A stretch of DNA of 64,000 bases from Blasia pusilla. Taxonomy: Eukaryota > Marchantiophyta > Marchantiopsida > Blasiales. The notes beneath the pieces were generated by a model. That model searched no databases. It had not been told where the DNA came from and was given only the letters and a program-made list of their open reading frames with translations. Position numbers and translations under genes: made by a program. Location: the NCBI GenBank assembly GCA_050084515.1, contig CM114271.1:35402001-35466000 (forward strand), in the 5' to 3' direction. Positions 35,907-47,944 of the stretch are shown here, piece after piece (within the stretch, counting starts at the first letter, position 1; the number at the start of each line of letters is the position of its first letter).

Positions 35907-37110
35907 TTAATTCATACATCACCAACTACCAAAGATATGTCTTTGGTGGCTCCACGTAGTGAAAGTGCGGTCTTTGGATATGATAATGTGATAATAAATA
36001 TGGGGAACGATCATTTCACCTTCTTTTTAGCAAATTCAAGGTCAACGTAATTTTTTGATAGTTGCTTTTAGTATGCCCTATCCCTAGTCCTTGCAACACC
36101 TATCTGTCTCTCTTCTTATAGTGAGAACTCAATGTGGATATCTAAATTCTATAATATGTATATAATTCTTCCCCTTTCTATTCACCCTCCTAATTTCATA
36201 ATCTCACCCCATACCCACTCCATCTAAGGAATTTGTTGGTAAATGGTGAAATATGGCTTATAGAAAGAAATTGCTTTAGTATGCCACTTCTTGTGACACC
36301 TATCGCTCTCTCTTCGTTTAATGAGATTGCGCACCTTGTGGATGTCTAAACTCTGTTAACGAGTATTAGACCCTCTTTTTGGTTTTGGTTTTAATTTAAG
36401 CTACATTAACCATGGGTAAGGAAAAAATTAATAGATCGGAGACTAATATCGTGGGAGAAACGAAATAGAAGAACACTAAGGGAGAAACAATACTAACATG
36501 GGGTAGTTAATTGAGAAGATATGATCATCTCACATCCATCCGATCCACGATGATGGATGGTTAAGAAACTCATGAAAACTTGCATTTTGCAACCCCTCAC
36601 CGAGGCTATAAATAATCACCTACAAGTGAGGGCCATAAATAATTCTAATAATTAGAAAAAAAAAAATCTTCATTCCCATCACTAAATACCACCCTAAATT
36701 CATAAGCCCACGAGATACCCACACTATCTATTTTCAAAATTGTCTACCCTATAAATGAAATGCTCTCATAGTATCTCATTCCTGTTGGTAAGAAAAGTAG
36801 AAATGTGTATAGTATTTTTTCCACCAAGAACAAAAATTTGTATTGTTCATACGCTAAATAAATTGGTACATCTTCAAAATCGGACCTTGATCTACATGAT
36901 TTTGAATAAATTTAAAATATATCATTTTCTAATAGAATACATCCAATTCCAATATTCCTTTTTTATTCCACATACTAAGGGGGAGAAAAAACAAATTAAT
37001 ACATATGAGTAGAAGACACATAATACTTTACATGGAAAAAAAAAAATCCAACATAGAATTTGTGTTGGTGCAATGAACAAACACAAAAGAAAATTATATA
37101 TACAAAATAA
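35907..37110. other. AT-rich intergenic DNA, no gene seen
   Basis: Only short A/T-rich frames. Two related sentences ('tagtatgcc..' then 'cacctatc.gtctctcttc') near 36068 and 36277 show an old direct duplication. No gene or RNA is supported. Confidence 0.5.
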
Positions 37111-37188
37111 TAACAAAAGCAATTCAAATATTTTTTTATTTTCCATGCGATGCACGGAAAATAAAAAATATTTGAAAAGCTTTTGTTA
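37111..37188. repeat. 78-bp near-perfect palindrome with an 11-nt loop
   Basis: The left arm 37111-37144 pairs with 37156-37188 with two mismatches and a one-base bulge. The loop is 'atgcgatgcac'. That loop plus the adjacent 'cc...gg' resembles the subterminal sequence of the local Helitron 3' ends (gcatcgcacggg) read in reverse. It is likely a hairpin element or a foldback built on a Helitron end. Confidence 0.8.
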
Positions 37189-37599
37189 GTGAAAGGATTA
37201 ATAATACTGCACACAAATTCAACTGAAGAGATTTTAGAAGAATAATAACATTTCACTGTTCTTAATAATTATAATCTTCCATTAAAATTTAAATAATATC
37301 CCAATATACTAAATAATTTTATCTTCTTATAAAATTTATTTCTTCATCAAAAATTTATTTTCTTTTTTATAAAATACTAATTAAAATAAAAATTCTACAA
37401 TTTTGATTATTTATTTTATTAAATATATTTAATGAATATTTATAATCACCCACTACAATATTAAATCAATTATTAATTGATTATTATATATTCCGATGGA
37501 AGAACACGTATTATCCATATGTGATAGCCAATTATTATGTAGATTAATCACTACTTCAATTCGGAGGAAATGATTAGAAGATAGACGGGGCAAAATGCA

Positions 37600-38110
37600 G
37601 ATCGCATAAGATGGAGTCCGCAAACGTGACTCTCGCGGAAGGCGGAGCGGAGCGGACGAGCGAGAGCCGTGAACCTCTCGCGCGCGAGCAAAGAGTCGGG
37701 AGCGTGCGAGTGCGCGGGGGCTTGCGACCACCGCCGATGAAGTGGAGCAGCGACGAGTTCGGGCGGCGTCCAGCGAGCGATCGAGCGAGCGAGGGAGAGA
37801 GGGGGAAGATCGCGTGGAGTGCTGTATAGCGAGCCATCGAGCGAGAGAGGGTCGAGTCGGGGCAAGATCGCGTGGAGTGCTGTCCGGCGAGTGATCGAGA
37901 AGGAGAGAGGGTCGATTTGGGGCGAGATCGCGTGGACTGCTGTCCCGCGAGCGATCGAGCGAGAGTCGGGGCAAGATCGCGGGGAGTGCCGTCCGGCGAG
38001 CGATCGATCGAGCGAGGGAGGGAGGGAGAGAGCAAGGTCGAGTCGGGGCAAGGTCGCGTGGAGTGCTGTCTGTAGTCGTCGCTCGCTCTTGCGATGTTCG
38101 ATCGCGTGGA
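37600..38110 (+). repeat. GC-rich minisatellite, 49-77 bp units
   Basis: The core 'gatcgcgtggagtgctgt' or a close variant recurs at 37808, 37866, 37926, 37975 and 38052, with a partial one at 38100. Between cores are 'cgagcgatcgagcgag' and 'gtcggggcaa' blocks. Long frames on the minus strand here (up to 245 codons, Arg/Ser/Pro-rich) are a by-product of GC-rich repetition. The array is an isolated CpG-rich patch between AT-rich flanks. Confidence 0.8.
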
Positions 38111-40089
38111 ATTAGCACGAGAGGGTTGAGTGTGGGCTTCACTTCTCTAGTGAAGTGTGTTGAGTTAGTTGCTTTGGGGTCTGTGATCACGCTACGTTTG
38201 CACGTACGTTACCAGAGAGCTGTGAGTCTCATTCACTTACTGTTTTGCGTTCGTTCTTTCATCTCTTAATTAAGAAGAGAAAGAGGACTGCCTCAACAAA
38301 AATGGATGAAATATTCGCCGGTACCGCGGAAAAAAGTGTTGCATGCCTCCTACCGAAGGAGTGTTGGATACGAGGGACAAGAGTCCGTGTGCGTGTTTGT
38401 TGTAGTTATTATTTAAAGGCTTCACGTGTATTAGAGGGTTTGGAGAGTTATTAGTGTCCATGGTCATAGGATACATGCATACGGCATTGCACATATTTAT
38501 ATACTGATAATATTAGTGTATGCCAATGGAAATAAATTAATAAATCATTAATCATTGTTATTATTGGAGAGTGTCGTTTTGGAACCCTCTCTTGTTTATA
38601 TTCAATGTTTTAATTGGAATCATATTTAATGTATTCAAGAGCCTCCTTAGGGTCAATTTTGGAGTGAGTCAAGTTTGAGGTCCATTTAGGGTCCCTCGAG
38701 TTTGGGATCATTCAAATTACCTATCATTAGTCCTTATGCAGCGCACATATATAAATTAGTGTTCAATTAGAGAAGATTTCAATCCATTATGTAAGAATAA
38801 ATCCCTACTCCCTTGTCATTTTCAATTTCTCCATTAGTGACTTTGATTTAATCATGGATCCATGTTGTTATATAATGAAATCATTTTTGAAGTGTTAAAA
38901 GAGTGTGATATCGCGAAAAAGTGGTGAACTCCAAAAGTGGTGAACCACTTTTGGTAAGAAGGTAAGAAGGCAAGTGGTGTTCTTGTAATATGATAGCTTT
39001 ATATAATCTTACTTTCTCTCCTCGTACCTATTTATCCTCGGGTTAGGTCAAGAGGGTTAGAGGATGAGTCGGACAAGGATGAGTACTTCAACAAAACCCT
39101 AAACGCAAGGCCTAACTTGAACTTACGATGTTCTCACCTTCAAAAGAACTCTAAACGCAAGGCCTAACTTGAACTCACGACGATCTCACCTGCAGGGGGC
39201 TAATTATGCATGGTGCTAGAGTCTCACTCTCTTGCATGCTAGGAGGGAGAAAAATAAACAATTGATTCTTTTCTCCATCTGAAATCCATAGTTAACCTTC
39301 CTTGACCATGATAAGAAAATCCGATGACGGAACCTTTCTCTTCTATGAGGTTGGAACTTATGTTAGAAAAATTAGAGATGTAATCTACCTTTCTTGTTAA
39401 TTTATAAAGATGTTGAAATAAGAAATATTTGTTTCGCATAATTTAAAAGTGGTAGTTTTTTAGATAAGTTTACTTATAAGACATATGCATGCATGCATGC
39501 ACACAAATAATACATATTAAAAGCCATTGAAAAGTAAGCGAATTTTTGGGGAATAATTTTAGGTAACCTACTTGATAGTTGTACAAAATCTCCTCTATTA
39601 GTCAATAAATCTTTATAAAATCTTCAAAATATTTCACTTACAAGTTTTTACAAAAAAATATATGTAAAATAATTTTATTAAAAATATAATATATCATGTG
39701 TAGGTGAAATCATTTAATTCAAACTTTTTTTAAGATATTGTATTATGAACTCTAGAGGAATTGTATCTAGATATAATATAATTAAGTAGATTATAAAATC
39801 AATGAAAGAAATCAATCTTTCAATTTAGATAAGATCATTTTTAAATTAAATAAGTTTCACACACAAAATGATGTTCTTTCTCACAACTAGTTCCATGCTA
39901 GTGCTATGTGAGACAAGGATATTCTTTTCAAACGTATTTCCTAAATTTTATTTAAAGAATTTATTTGGGTTCAAGATCCTTGTTAAACATCCTTCTCCTC
40001 CACTAGATGATCCCAAATCATTTTCTGGCCTTTATAACAACATCTACCTCTCCTTCTTAAATGAGAACTACTAACCCCCTTGACAATTA
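38111..40089. other. AT-rich intergenic DNA, no gene seen
   Basis: A 52-bp tandem duplication ('aaacgcaaggcctaacttga' at 39101 and 39153) is the only structure. A family A Helitron-like start ('ttattattggagagtgtcg') occurs at about 38559 with no matching end. Frames are short and unsupported. Confidence 0.5.
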
Positions 40090-40244
40090 CTAGTTAGAAT
40101 CTATGAGGGACCGTACGATGGACGGTCCTTGTGACCCTAAACGCCCGGTTATGCCACGCGTAATGCACTCCTTAGCTTAACATTACACGTGGTGAACATT
40201 CAACTGCCGCCATTTGAAAAATGCTCCTCAAATAATAGTATAGA
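40090..40244 (-). mobile_element. Miniature Helitron, family B, 155 bp
   Basis: On the minus strand it begins TCTATACTATTATTTGAGG (A at 40245) and ends 'TCTAACTAG' (T at 40089). A strong subterminal hairpin, ggaccgt/acggtcc with a 7-nt loop, sits about 11 bases before CTAG, exactly as Helitron 3' ends require. Both termini, target bases and hairpin are intact, making it the best-preserved example in the window. Confidence 0.75.
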
Positions 40245-40754
40245 TTACATTCTTCACTAAAATTAATCCGCACTCCTCTCCTTCTTGGGGAATACAAGAG
40301 AATTCTCCCCTTCTAGGTGAATCCAGGAGAATTCTTACCTTTAGTGACCATTTCTCCTCTCCCCCAAGCTTCAAATATGACCTCATTCTCTAACCACTTC
40401 AAAATCAAAATAGTAAAGGTTTTGCTATTTAGTCTTATATAAGTATAAAAATAAAATCCGGATAATCATATTCAAGCACATACATATGAGAAGTTGATGC
40501 CCTCGTGCATGTGCAACTCAATATGAATCGTGGAATTCATGAGACATTAACATTCCAACTTTATAAATGAAAGAGAATAAAAAAATAGGAACATAGAGGA
40601 GGAGAAATCTAGATCTATTTATATTATTATTGGAGAATGCCTTTTATGTTGCGAATATCTTTCTTCTTGACACTTTCAACCAATAAGATCATTTTGTTTT
40701 TTGAACTAATAAGACCATTCAAAATTAATTCAAAATTAATTTAGAATTGCATAG

Positions 40755-41440
40755 CCAATGCTTAAATGATGTTAGTAGATGAGTGTAAGAGGAATGTGCA
40801 TGAGCCCAAATGTTTACAAATAAGGGAAGAAAGAGGAGCCAAAAAATCTGCTCAAATGTTTGTAGATAATTATGGGGAAAAAAAACACCACACATTTGTA
40901 GACTCATGGGGAAGAAATAAGATGAATGTAGGTGACTTGTGAAAAGGAAATCATCCGAAACGTTTAGGTTCTAAGTGGGAAGAAAAAAGATTGATGCATA
41001 CGATTGTGGGGAGAAAAAAATCAGCTCGAATGTTTGTGGATTCGCGTGGGAAGGAAGTAGATGAGGGCAACTGTCTGGATTCTCGTGGGAAGAGAGAAGA
41101 TGAGGGAAGTGTTTACATTCATGTGGGAAGAAAGAGGATTGAGGACAAATATTTTGATTCATGTGAGAGGAAAGAAGATGATTGTGGGAAGAGGAAATTC
41201 AAGTAGGAGGAAAGAAGACGCGTGCATATGATTGTGAGGAGGAAAAAGTGAGGAGCAATGTTTGTGGATTCGCGTGGGAGGGAAGCAGATGAGAGCGGAT
41301 GTTCAGATTCATGCGGGAGAGTGGACATCGGCGGAAAGGTTTGCAGATTCGTGCGGGGAGAAAGAAGACGAACGCAGACTCTTTTACGAATGATGTGGGG
41401 AGAAAGAAAGAAATGAGGGAAAATGTTCGTAGACGTCGCG
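40755..41440 (+). repeat. Degenerate tandem array, about 41-bp unit with a higher-order unit of about 228 bp
   Basis: Units built on 'ttgtggattcgcgtgggaag' plus 'gaagatgag..' repeat about fourteen times with heavy divergence. A higher-order match joins about 41005-41090 to about 41233-41318 ('gttt gtggattcgcgtggga'). It is purine-rich on plus and lies within 450 bp upstream of the epoxide hydrolase start, so it may form part of that gene's promoter region. Confidence 0.65.
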
Positions 41441-41885
41441 TGAAGCTCCGTCCAACGTCGGATTATCTTGATGTGCTGTTGTTTGCATCAGATGAAAATG
41501 ATTAAGATGCATTTGGTTGTGGAGCTGAACTAAAACTCTTGAAGTAGTTGTCGTCTACGTGAAGTGCCGGAGCAATTTCGGGAAGAGAAAGAAATAGCGC
41601 TGTCGGTTTGCTATTCTTTTGAATCGCTTGTGTCTCGATTTCTCCGTTGAGTGATTGTCGATTTTGCGGTTTCTGCTTTTACTCGGAGTTGTGTTTCTCG
41701 ATTTCTCCGTAGCGTGAATCTGTGTACTCGCGCTTGAATCACTGGTTGCTCCGTCGTTTGAATCACGTTTTTCTCCATTTACTCTGTTGCTCACTTTCTG
41801 TGTTGCTTGAATCACTCATTGCTCGATTTCTGCTGCGTGGGGGAGTTGTCCAGTGAGTCGATAGCTGTAGTCGTGTTGCTCCCCG

Positions 41886-44800
41886 ATGGCGGAGTTCTCG
41901 CACAAGGTTGTCCGGAGTAACGGTATCAACATCCACTACGTCGAGCAAGGCTCAGGTGAGCGAGCTTCACGAGGCTGCCGGCACTCGTGCAGTGACTGAC
42001 TGACTGAATGAATGAATGAATGAATGAATGACTGGTGATTTTGTGCGGGGAGGGATGGAGGACTTGATTTCAGTGCTGTGGAGGATCGTTGTGGTCAGAG
42101 CCAGAGCTTGTTTCCATGGGGGATTCGTAGAAGAAATCTTCTGAAGCGCTGCTCTTGCTGCATACTCAGGGCCGGTCGTCCTGCTCGTTCATGGATTTCC
42201 AGAAACCTGGTACAGTTGGCGCAATCAAATCGCTGCGATTGCTGCTGCTGGCTTCCATGTGGTAGCTCCAGATGTTCGTGGCAGTGGGGGCAGTGATCGG
42301 CCGGAGGAGATAGAGAAATACGACGCGTTCCACATAGTCGGAGACTTGGTGGGGTTGATCGAATCCCTCGGAGTCAAGCAGGTGTGGAAGCCACCTACTC
42401 CCTGTTCTCGAGTTTGTAGTCCTTGTAGTAGCTAAGCATCAGCGACCGAAGCGGCGGACGATACAGCCTCCCCTGGAACTGTCTGGGGCGTTTGTCCCAT
42501 TTTTGCAATTCTATTCTTGAATACGGAAGGAATGACGCCATAAAAAACGATTGTGGCGTCGTGAAGTTGAATGAGTCATGGTTCAGAGGTGGAGAATGTC
42601 GGAAGCGTGAGCATGGAGAGCATGCTCGTGCTTCACAAGGAAAGGGAGAGGCACAGACGGAATAGGAACGCATAGCAAGGAAGTGATAAACGAGCTGTGA
42701 ATGTGGAGCAGGTGCTTTTGGTGGGGCATGACTGGGGTGCTATCCACGCTTGGGATTTGTGCCTTTTCCGACCCGACCTCGTGAAAGCGGCTGTGATCAT
42801 GAGCGTGCCGTTCTGGACCAGAGATCCGAAAGGCAGCTTCTTGACCCAGTTGAGGGCTGAGAAGGGCGAAGACTTCTACATGGTCATATTTCAGGTTGTG
42901 TTCCACTTCCTACCTCCATTTAGTGTCCAGATTTCTAGAGAGAGATGAGAAGTGAATTGTAGGAAAGGGAGATTGAATGATAGGTTTTTCAACCCTTCCA
43001 TTACTGAGCTTGCCGCTACTGCTCCATAATGCGCTCAGCTCAGCTTCGACCAAGCTCGTGTCAGGAGCAGCTGGATACCGTAGTGCAGAAGCTCAATGTA
43101 GATCATTCGAGTGGTGAGCATTTGAGAGAAGGCATGGAAAGTTTTGATCCCATGCCGAGAAATCTTCCCTCCTTTGATTATTGGAGTGAAGAATTCTCTG
43201 CATGGGATCCAGAGAATCGGATACTGATTGTGAGATTTCCTACTCGAACTACGCTTCGTCTCTTCCTCTTGTTCCCTTGAAGAGGGTTACTGGAGTGTCT
43301 TCATCATATCACGAATCTATACGATCAGTGTTTTGAGTTTGTGAATTTGACAATGGCTTCTTTTGAACAGCTCGTGCCATAACTTATGTCCAACTCAACG
43401 ACCTATCAGGTCAGAGAACTAGATTCTCTCGTGTCTGAGCTTGCGACACTAAGGGTTAGCTCAATCGTTGTACCTAATTATCGTGGTTCATTCCAACTTC
43501 CAGTTTGTACCTTTTCAACAGGAACTATGAGTAGTGCATAGATGTCCGGAATGTGAGGAGCTACCAAGTGTTGACTGGGGACGAAGCGAAAGCTTGCCTC
43601 AGCTCTAGCTGAACGAGACATGCCTACTACCAAGATGTAGGCAGGATTAAAGTTTCACGAGTTCTTGGATCGTGATCTTTGGGGTGTTGCAAATGGAGAG
43701 GAAGTGGAGGTTCAATCACACATGTACCAACAAGACTTAGCGTAGGTCAACCGGACGGCGATGGCTTTGGCGATCCAGAACACCAAGCACTTGATAGGTG
43801 CAGTCAATTCACTGGCAGAGAGAAAGAGGAGTATTATTGATAAGCGTACAGATATTGTCACACATCTGTTGGGTGAAATGAAGTCGAGGCATCTGGACGA
43901 CTTCACCAGAGGAGGACATGCCCTCTTGACTTGACTGATAGGAAAGGACACAAAAGAGTCCTGTGTTTTATCCCACGTTGTAAAGTTGTGAAGTTCAGGC
44001 TCCCTTCCATCTTGTTCTTCTCTGTAAGGCAGCTAGTTTTATGATCAGTTCCAGCATGCCGTACTCGTGCTACCAGGAGACGACTGCAGCTGATGGTATT
44101 CACCTCAGCTATATATGTGTGTGATCAACAATAATTTGGCCACTGCTGTTCCTCGCTGCAGGAGCCAGGACGAGCGGAAGCTCTATTTCAGGCGATGGGA
44201 ACTGAGAAGTGCCTGTGGAAAATGCACTATCCCAAAAGCAGCGAGCCTGATTTTGATGGAAAATATCCTCACTGGATCAGCCCTGATGAATTCAAGGTCA
44301 TGGGAGCAGAGTGGGAAAAGACAGGGGGTGCTGGCGCTTTGAATCAATACCGGTGCATAGACAGGTACGCATACTATCGCCACCGATGTTGTTCGTCTAT
44401 CTGGTAGCCACTAGTTTGTGTGTGCAAACATCACAAGAGCAAGCAGTGCTAAGGAATTGGGGTCTGTTAACACGATCTGGTAGAAGCTGAGTGCGTAGTG
44501 GTCTCCAGATCTTTCCATAGCCCCGAGCACTTTTTTTGTGTGGCGCCCTATCAGCAACTGGACAATCCAAAATCTGGAAAGAGGGCTGTGATCAGAACCA
44601 TTTGAAGAAAAAGTGAACAGGGAATTCTCTGCTCTCCCTACTTACGGTGTTTGATTTTTGTGATCTGCAGAAGCTGGGAGCGAAAAGCACCTTGGACAAA
44701 CCAAGGAGTTTCAACCAAATGCTTGTTCATAGCAGGAAATGATGACTTAGTCATGGAATTTCCTGGTCAAAGGAGCTACGTTGCAAATGAGTTCAAACGC

Positions 44801-44908
44801 TTTGTGCCTAATCTGGAGGTCGTTCTACTGGAAGGGAGTCACTTCATCCACCAAGAGAAACCAAAAGAAGTGAACAAGCTCATGATTGACTTCTTCCAAA
44901 AGGTGTAG
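41886..44908 (+). CDS. Soluble epoxide hydrolase (alpha/beta hydrolase), five exons
   Basis: The enzyme hydrolyses epoxides, in plants mainly fatty-acid epoxides for cutin and defence compounds, to vicinal diols, in the cytosol. Exons are 41886-41955, 42170-42381, 42712-42894, 44162-44364 and 44671-44908; all junctions are GT-AG and phase-consistent, giving 301 residues, slightly short of the usual 310-320. HGFP (31-34) forms the oxyanion hole. GHDWGA (99-104) carries the nucleophile Asp101. Tyr150 (FYMVIFQEPG) and Tyr218 (LNQYR) are the likely epoxide-polarising tyrosines. Asp247 or Asp248 (GNDDLV) and His280 (GSHFIHQEKP) complete the relay. The lid is shorter than in many plant enzymes ('MHYPKSSEPDFDGKYPHW'). 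Intron 3 is 1267 bases and intron 1 holds a TGAA microsatellite. All catalytic residues are present, so it is probably functional. The start is the first ATG in frame and begins the typical beta-hairpin. Confidence 0.93.
42004..42032 (+). repeat. (TGAA)n microsatellite in intron 1 of the epoxide hydrolase
   Basis: About seven TGAA units follow a short TGAC run ('gactgactgac'). It is intronic and would be length-polymorphic. Confidence 0.85.
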
Positions 44909-45769
44909 ACAGCCATAGATGTGCTAAGGGATCTAGGTCTACAAGACATTGCAAGAATCCAACTCGTCTACAGGCCCTGTTTCGGACGGCGTTCTCGGAG
45001 AGACACTGCTCTCATTAGGTAGCGCATGTTGAAGCCTTGCTGTCAAAGATCCCACACCCTGGTTGGATGGTGCTAGAGACTCGGATGGATGTAGAGAGAG
45101 GAAGACACGAAGAAGCTACCACATGAGAGAAGGGAGTCTCTCTCTCTCACACAGTATGAATGGTGATCATACTCAGTGTATGCACGGAACTTCCAAGTGT
45201 CAACGGAGAAGCTCTTTACAACATCATCTACCTGACTTGATTGTTGATATCCCCCACACACATTACTGACCAGTGCAACAGCTTTGGGCAGTGAATCTAG
45301 GCCACTGAATGTGTTGAACAGTTCTGGTGTTGCCAGCTCAGTAAAATCAACACATGCTGTTGCTCTTTGTGTTGTGGATCTTGCACATGTGACCAGGTAG
45401 TTACTAGAGGTTTCATCGCCATCATCACACAAGATGCAGGATTTTCGTTTCGTTCCCATGCTGCTTTTTTTTTGTGTGGTTCAAGTGGATTGCCTGTGTC
45501 TTGCACTTGAACTCAAGACGGGTTTCAAACAAGGGGTTCCCCGCAAATTAATCTTCAGTTCTGCTTGTTCAGGATAAACAGTTCCCATTATTATCCTCAC
45601 ATGCATTCATTTGAGAATTCAATGCCTAAGTAGGTGTACCTAGGCATTTGGGTAATCTTGTATTCTCCCCATTACAAATGCTAGTCTTGTTCCTCTTCCC
45701 TGCCGTTGAATATCATCACACCACACCTGGATACACTTTTCCTCCATGCTACCCCCTGACTTTGGTAAG
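44909..45769. other. 3' flank of the epoxide hydrolase gene
   Basis: No further gene is recognised. A CT run occurs at about 45139-45152. A minus-strand frame of 128 codons (45459-45073) has no family resemblance. The 3' UTR of the upstream gene presumably ends within the first few hundred bases. Confidence 0.4.
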
Positions 45770-46330
45770 GGAAATTGTCTCTTGGAGCTTTTCTCCCATT
45801 TCCTCTAGTCCATCAAAGCCTTCAACAAACATTAGGGTAACCATAGACCTATTACTCACTCCGATGCCTTGTCATGTCTCACCCATATTTTCCAAAAGGG
45901 AGATCAACTTAGGGAAAATATTGAAAAGGTTGGGAGATAGTGGGCATCGTGGGGCCTTGGTCCTCCTTGCTTGATGTCGGAATGCTCCACTCTAATAGTC
46001 ATTTACCAAAACTCTACTCATTTTGTTTTCACACTCTCTAGTAGCCTCCACAATTTTCCCCTTAGCCCTACCTTCCAAAGTAGCCTCCACAAGTTTCCTC
46101 TTAGCCCTACCTTCCAAAGCTGTAAGGCTACTTGTCATGCCATATAGTTTCTAAGCACAAGGGATAGGTGGGTTTTCCCTCTTTTTTCATACCTTGGACA
46201 ATCTTATTGAAGATGAAGTTGTGATCCACATATTATCTTGACTATTAGAAATGGATTTGGCCTTCCTTGATGACAACATTCTCCTCGATGTACAAGGAGA
46301 TCTCATTGTTAAGTATGCATCACAAGAGCT
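45770..46330 (-). pseudogene. Relic of a LINE-type reverse transcriptase
   Basis: Reading the minus strand with several frameshifts and stops, RT blocks appear in family order: 'ILNNEISLYIEENVVIKEGQ' and 'VDHNFIFNKIVQGMKKEGK' (the segment before the first catalytic motif), then 'CPLSPNLFNIF' (about 45940-45910), then 'MVTLMFVEGFDGLEEMGEKL', where active elements have the F/Y-A-D-D box. The catalytic aspartates are gone and at least four stops interrupt it. It belongs to a different lineage from the copies at 9438 and 49215. A 39-bp tandem duplication (46042-46119) lies inside it. Confidence 0.6.
46042..46119 (+). repeat. Tandem duplication, 39-bp unit
   Basis: 'tagcctccacaa.tttcc' through 'ttagccctaccttccaaag' occurs at 46042-46080 and 46081-46119 with three or four differences. 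The unit is a multiple of three and sits within the RT relic, where it reads 'EGRAKRKLVEAT' twice on the minus strand. Confidence 0.85.
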
Positions 46331-46829
46331 TCTTAATTGCACTCAAAGCGAAAGGGAAGAGAGATGCAACACCTTTTCACTACCAAATAGTCGTAGAACA
46401 TAAGGAATTTCCTAGTTATGTTACTAATTCTTCTTGCATGAATTGTGGAGTCTTGAAATTCAATCGAGAACACTACCGGGCACACCATCAAGTTCTCAAG
46501 TCTAAGAATGGATGATTTTATGTCCCACTAGCCTAGGTTTACTCATGCATAGTAAAGTGAAGAAATACCATCGCAAGTCTCAAAATATTCTGATATAAAG
46601 AAAGGGAAAAGTATCTTTGAATATTAATTTATTCCTATGGGTTATCCTATATATCAACCTTTTAAGCAAGTTGTAGAAAGGTTGAGATCTTTCTTCTTAG
46701 ACAAGGGTTTTTATGATTTTAATAACATGGATGAGGTTTCATGAAAATTAAAAAAAAGGATGTTTCATAGGACATTCGAGTACATATTATTTGCAAGGGG
46801 GGAAAAGTTGGCAGTGTTACTCATAAAGA

Positions 46830-47026
46830 CTAGTAAGGTGCCTGCGCGATGCATGGGAAATAAATTTTGTTTTTTGAGGAACTTTTGCTAGTGCCCATGA
46901 AGGAAATAATGAAAGGAATAATGATGATATACAAAAATTAAAATTATTTTCTTGATGTCCACATGCCATATGTCAAACAAAGAGGTGTTTGCCAATCAAG
47001 AAGGCACTCTCCAACAAGAATATAGA
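46830..47026 (-). mobile_element. Miniature Helitron, family A, 197 bp
   Basis: On the minus strand it starts TCTATATTCTTGTTGGAGAG (A at 47027) and ends GCACCTTACTAG (T at 46829). It shares 'gtgccttcttgatt.gcaaa' and 'cacctctttgtttgacat' with the other family A copies. Noncoding. Confidence 0.65.
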
Positions 47027-47930
47027 TGATCCAAATGTAAACAATATCATGGTCTCTCTGAGTGTTTTGATATATTAGTAAGAATACTTAATGAATTGGC
47101 TTCTCATTGATGTAGATTAAAATTTTATCATGGTGGATAGCTCTCTATTTTTAGATGAATATGCATATCTGATTTTAATAAAACGTACTTTTACTTAAAT
47201 TTCTTTCTAAAACGATTCAAAGGCTTTAAAAGAAAAAAGAAACCTCAACATTCTATTATGAATGTATTTTTTATTTACAAGAAAAAGTATTCATCACTTT
47301 TCTTTATCTTATATCATGGCTATTATTAGGATTAAGAAGCAAGAGGGCATGAGGGGATGAATTTTCATTTGAAAAAATTGAGTTAAGGTGGGGGGAAGTT
47401 GACGGGGATAGGGAAAAGTGGGGAAGAGATTTTATGATTGATTTTTCCCAAAGAGGGAATTAGTAGGGGGATAAGGGATTTTTTAGTTTTGGACATGATT
47501 TATACATTACTAATTAAGAAGGGGGCATTCAAGGGAGTAAGACTACTAAGTTTGAATTTCCCAAGTAAGGTGAAGGGCTAGGGATTTTCTTTTTAAAATA
47601 AAGGAAATTTATTTCCAACTAGTAAGAATGCATGCTCCATATACAAGCTCAAACATATGCCTTCCCAAACTTTAAATTTGTAAAAATAGTCAAAATATTC
47701 CTACTTTAAAATTTTGATGATGGATAACTATTAAAAAAACCTCATATTGGAAAGCTAGAAGATGAGTCATTGAAGACCTAAGTATGTTTCCTCGGACTTG
47801 TCTGTCTTAGGGACAAACATGTCTAACTAGGTTTGAACACATGCACCCGGTGCCCGCCCTACTTCATGGTGGCACATAAACGGACATGCCCAAGACATCC
47901 TCCGCTTGGGCTTTTTTTGGTACCTAGCTG
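47027..47930. other. AT-rich intergenic DNA, no gene seen
   Basis: About 47330-47640 shares phrases with the interior of the 1-kb Helitron at 32694 ('aagggggcattcaagg', 'gaattt'), so it may be a decayed relative without clear ends. No coding sequence. Confidence 0.45.
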
Positions 47931-47944
47931 GCCCGTATCGTGTG

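Noticed and set aside
37453-38190. 245-codon minus-strand frame, Arg/Ser/Pro-rich
   Set aside because: The frame follows the minisatellite units; its content is explained by GC-rich repetition and it has no domain.
44270-44300. Hammerhead-ribozyme-like 'cctgatgaa' strings (also at about 52845)
   Set aside because: They lie in coding sequence and no matching stem or 'gaaa' core could be arranged.
46267-46515. 82-codon plus-strand frame with Cys/His residues
   Set aside because: It overlaps the minus-strand RT relic, whose conserved blocks are the better explanation.
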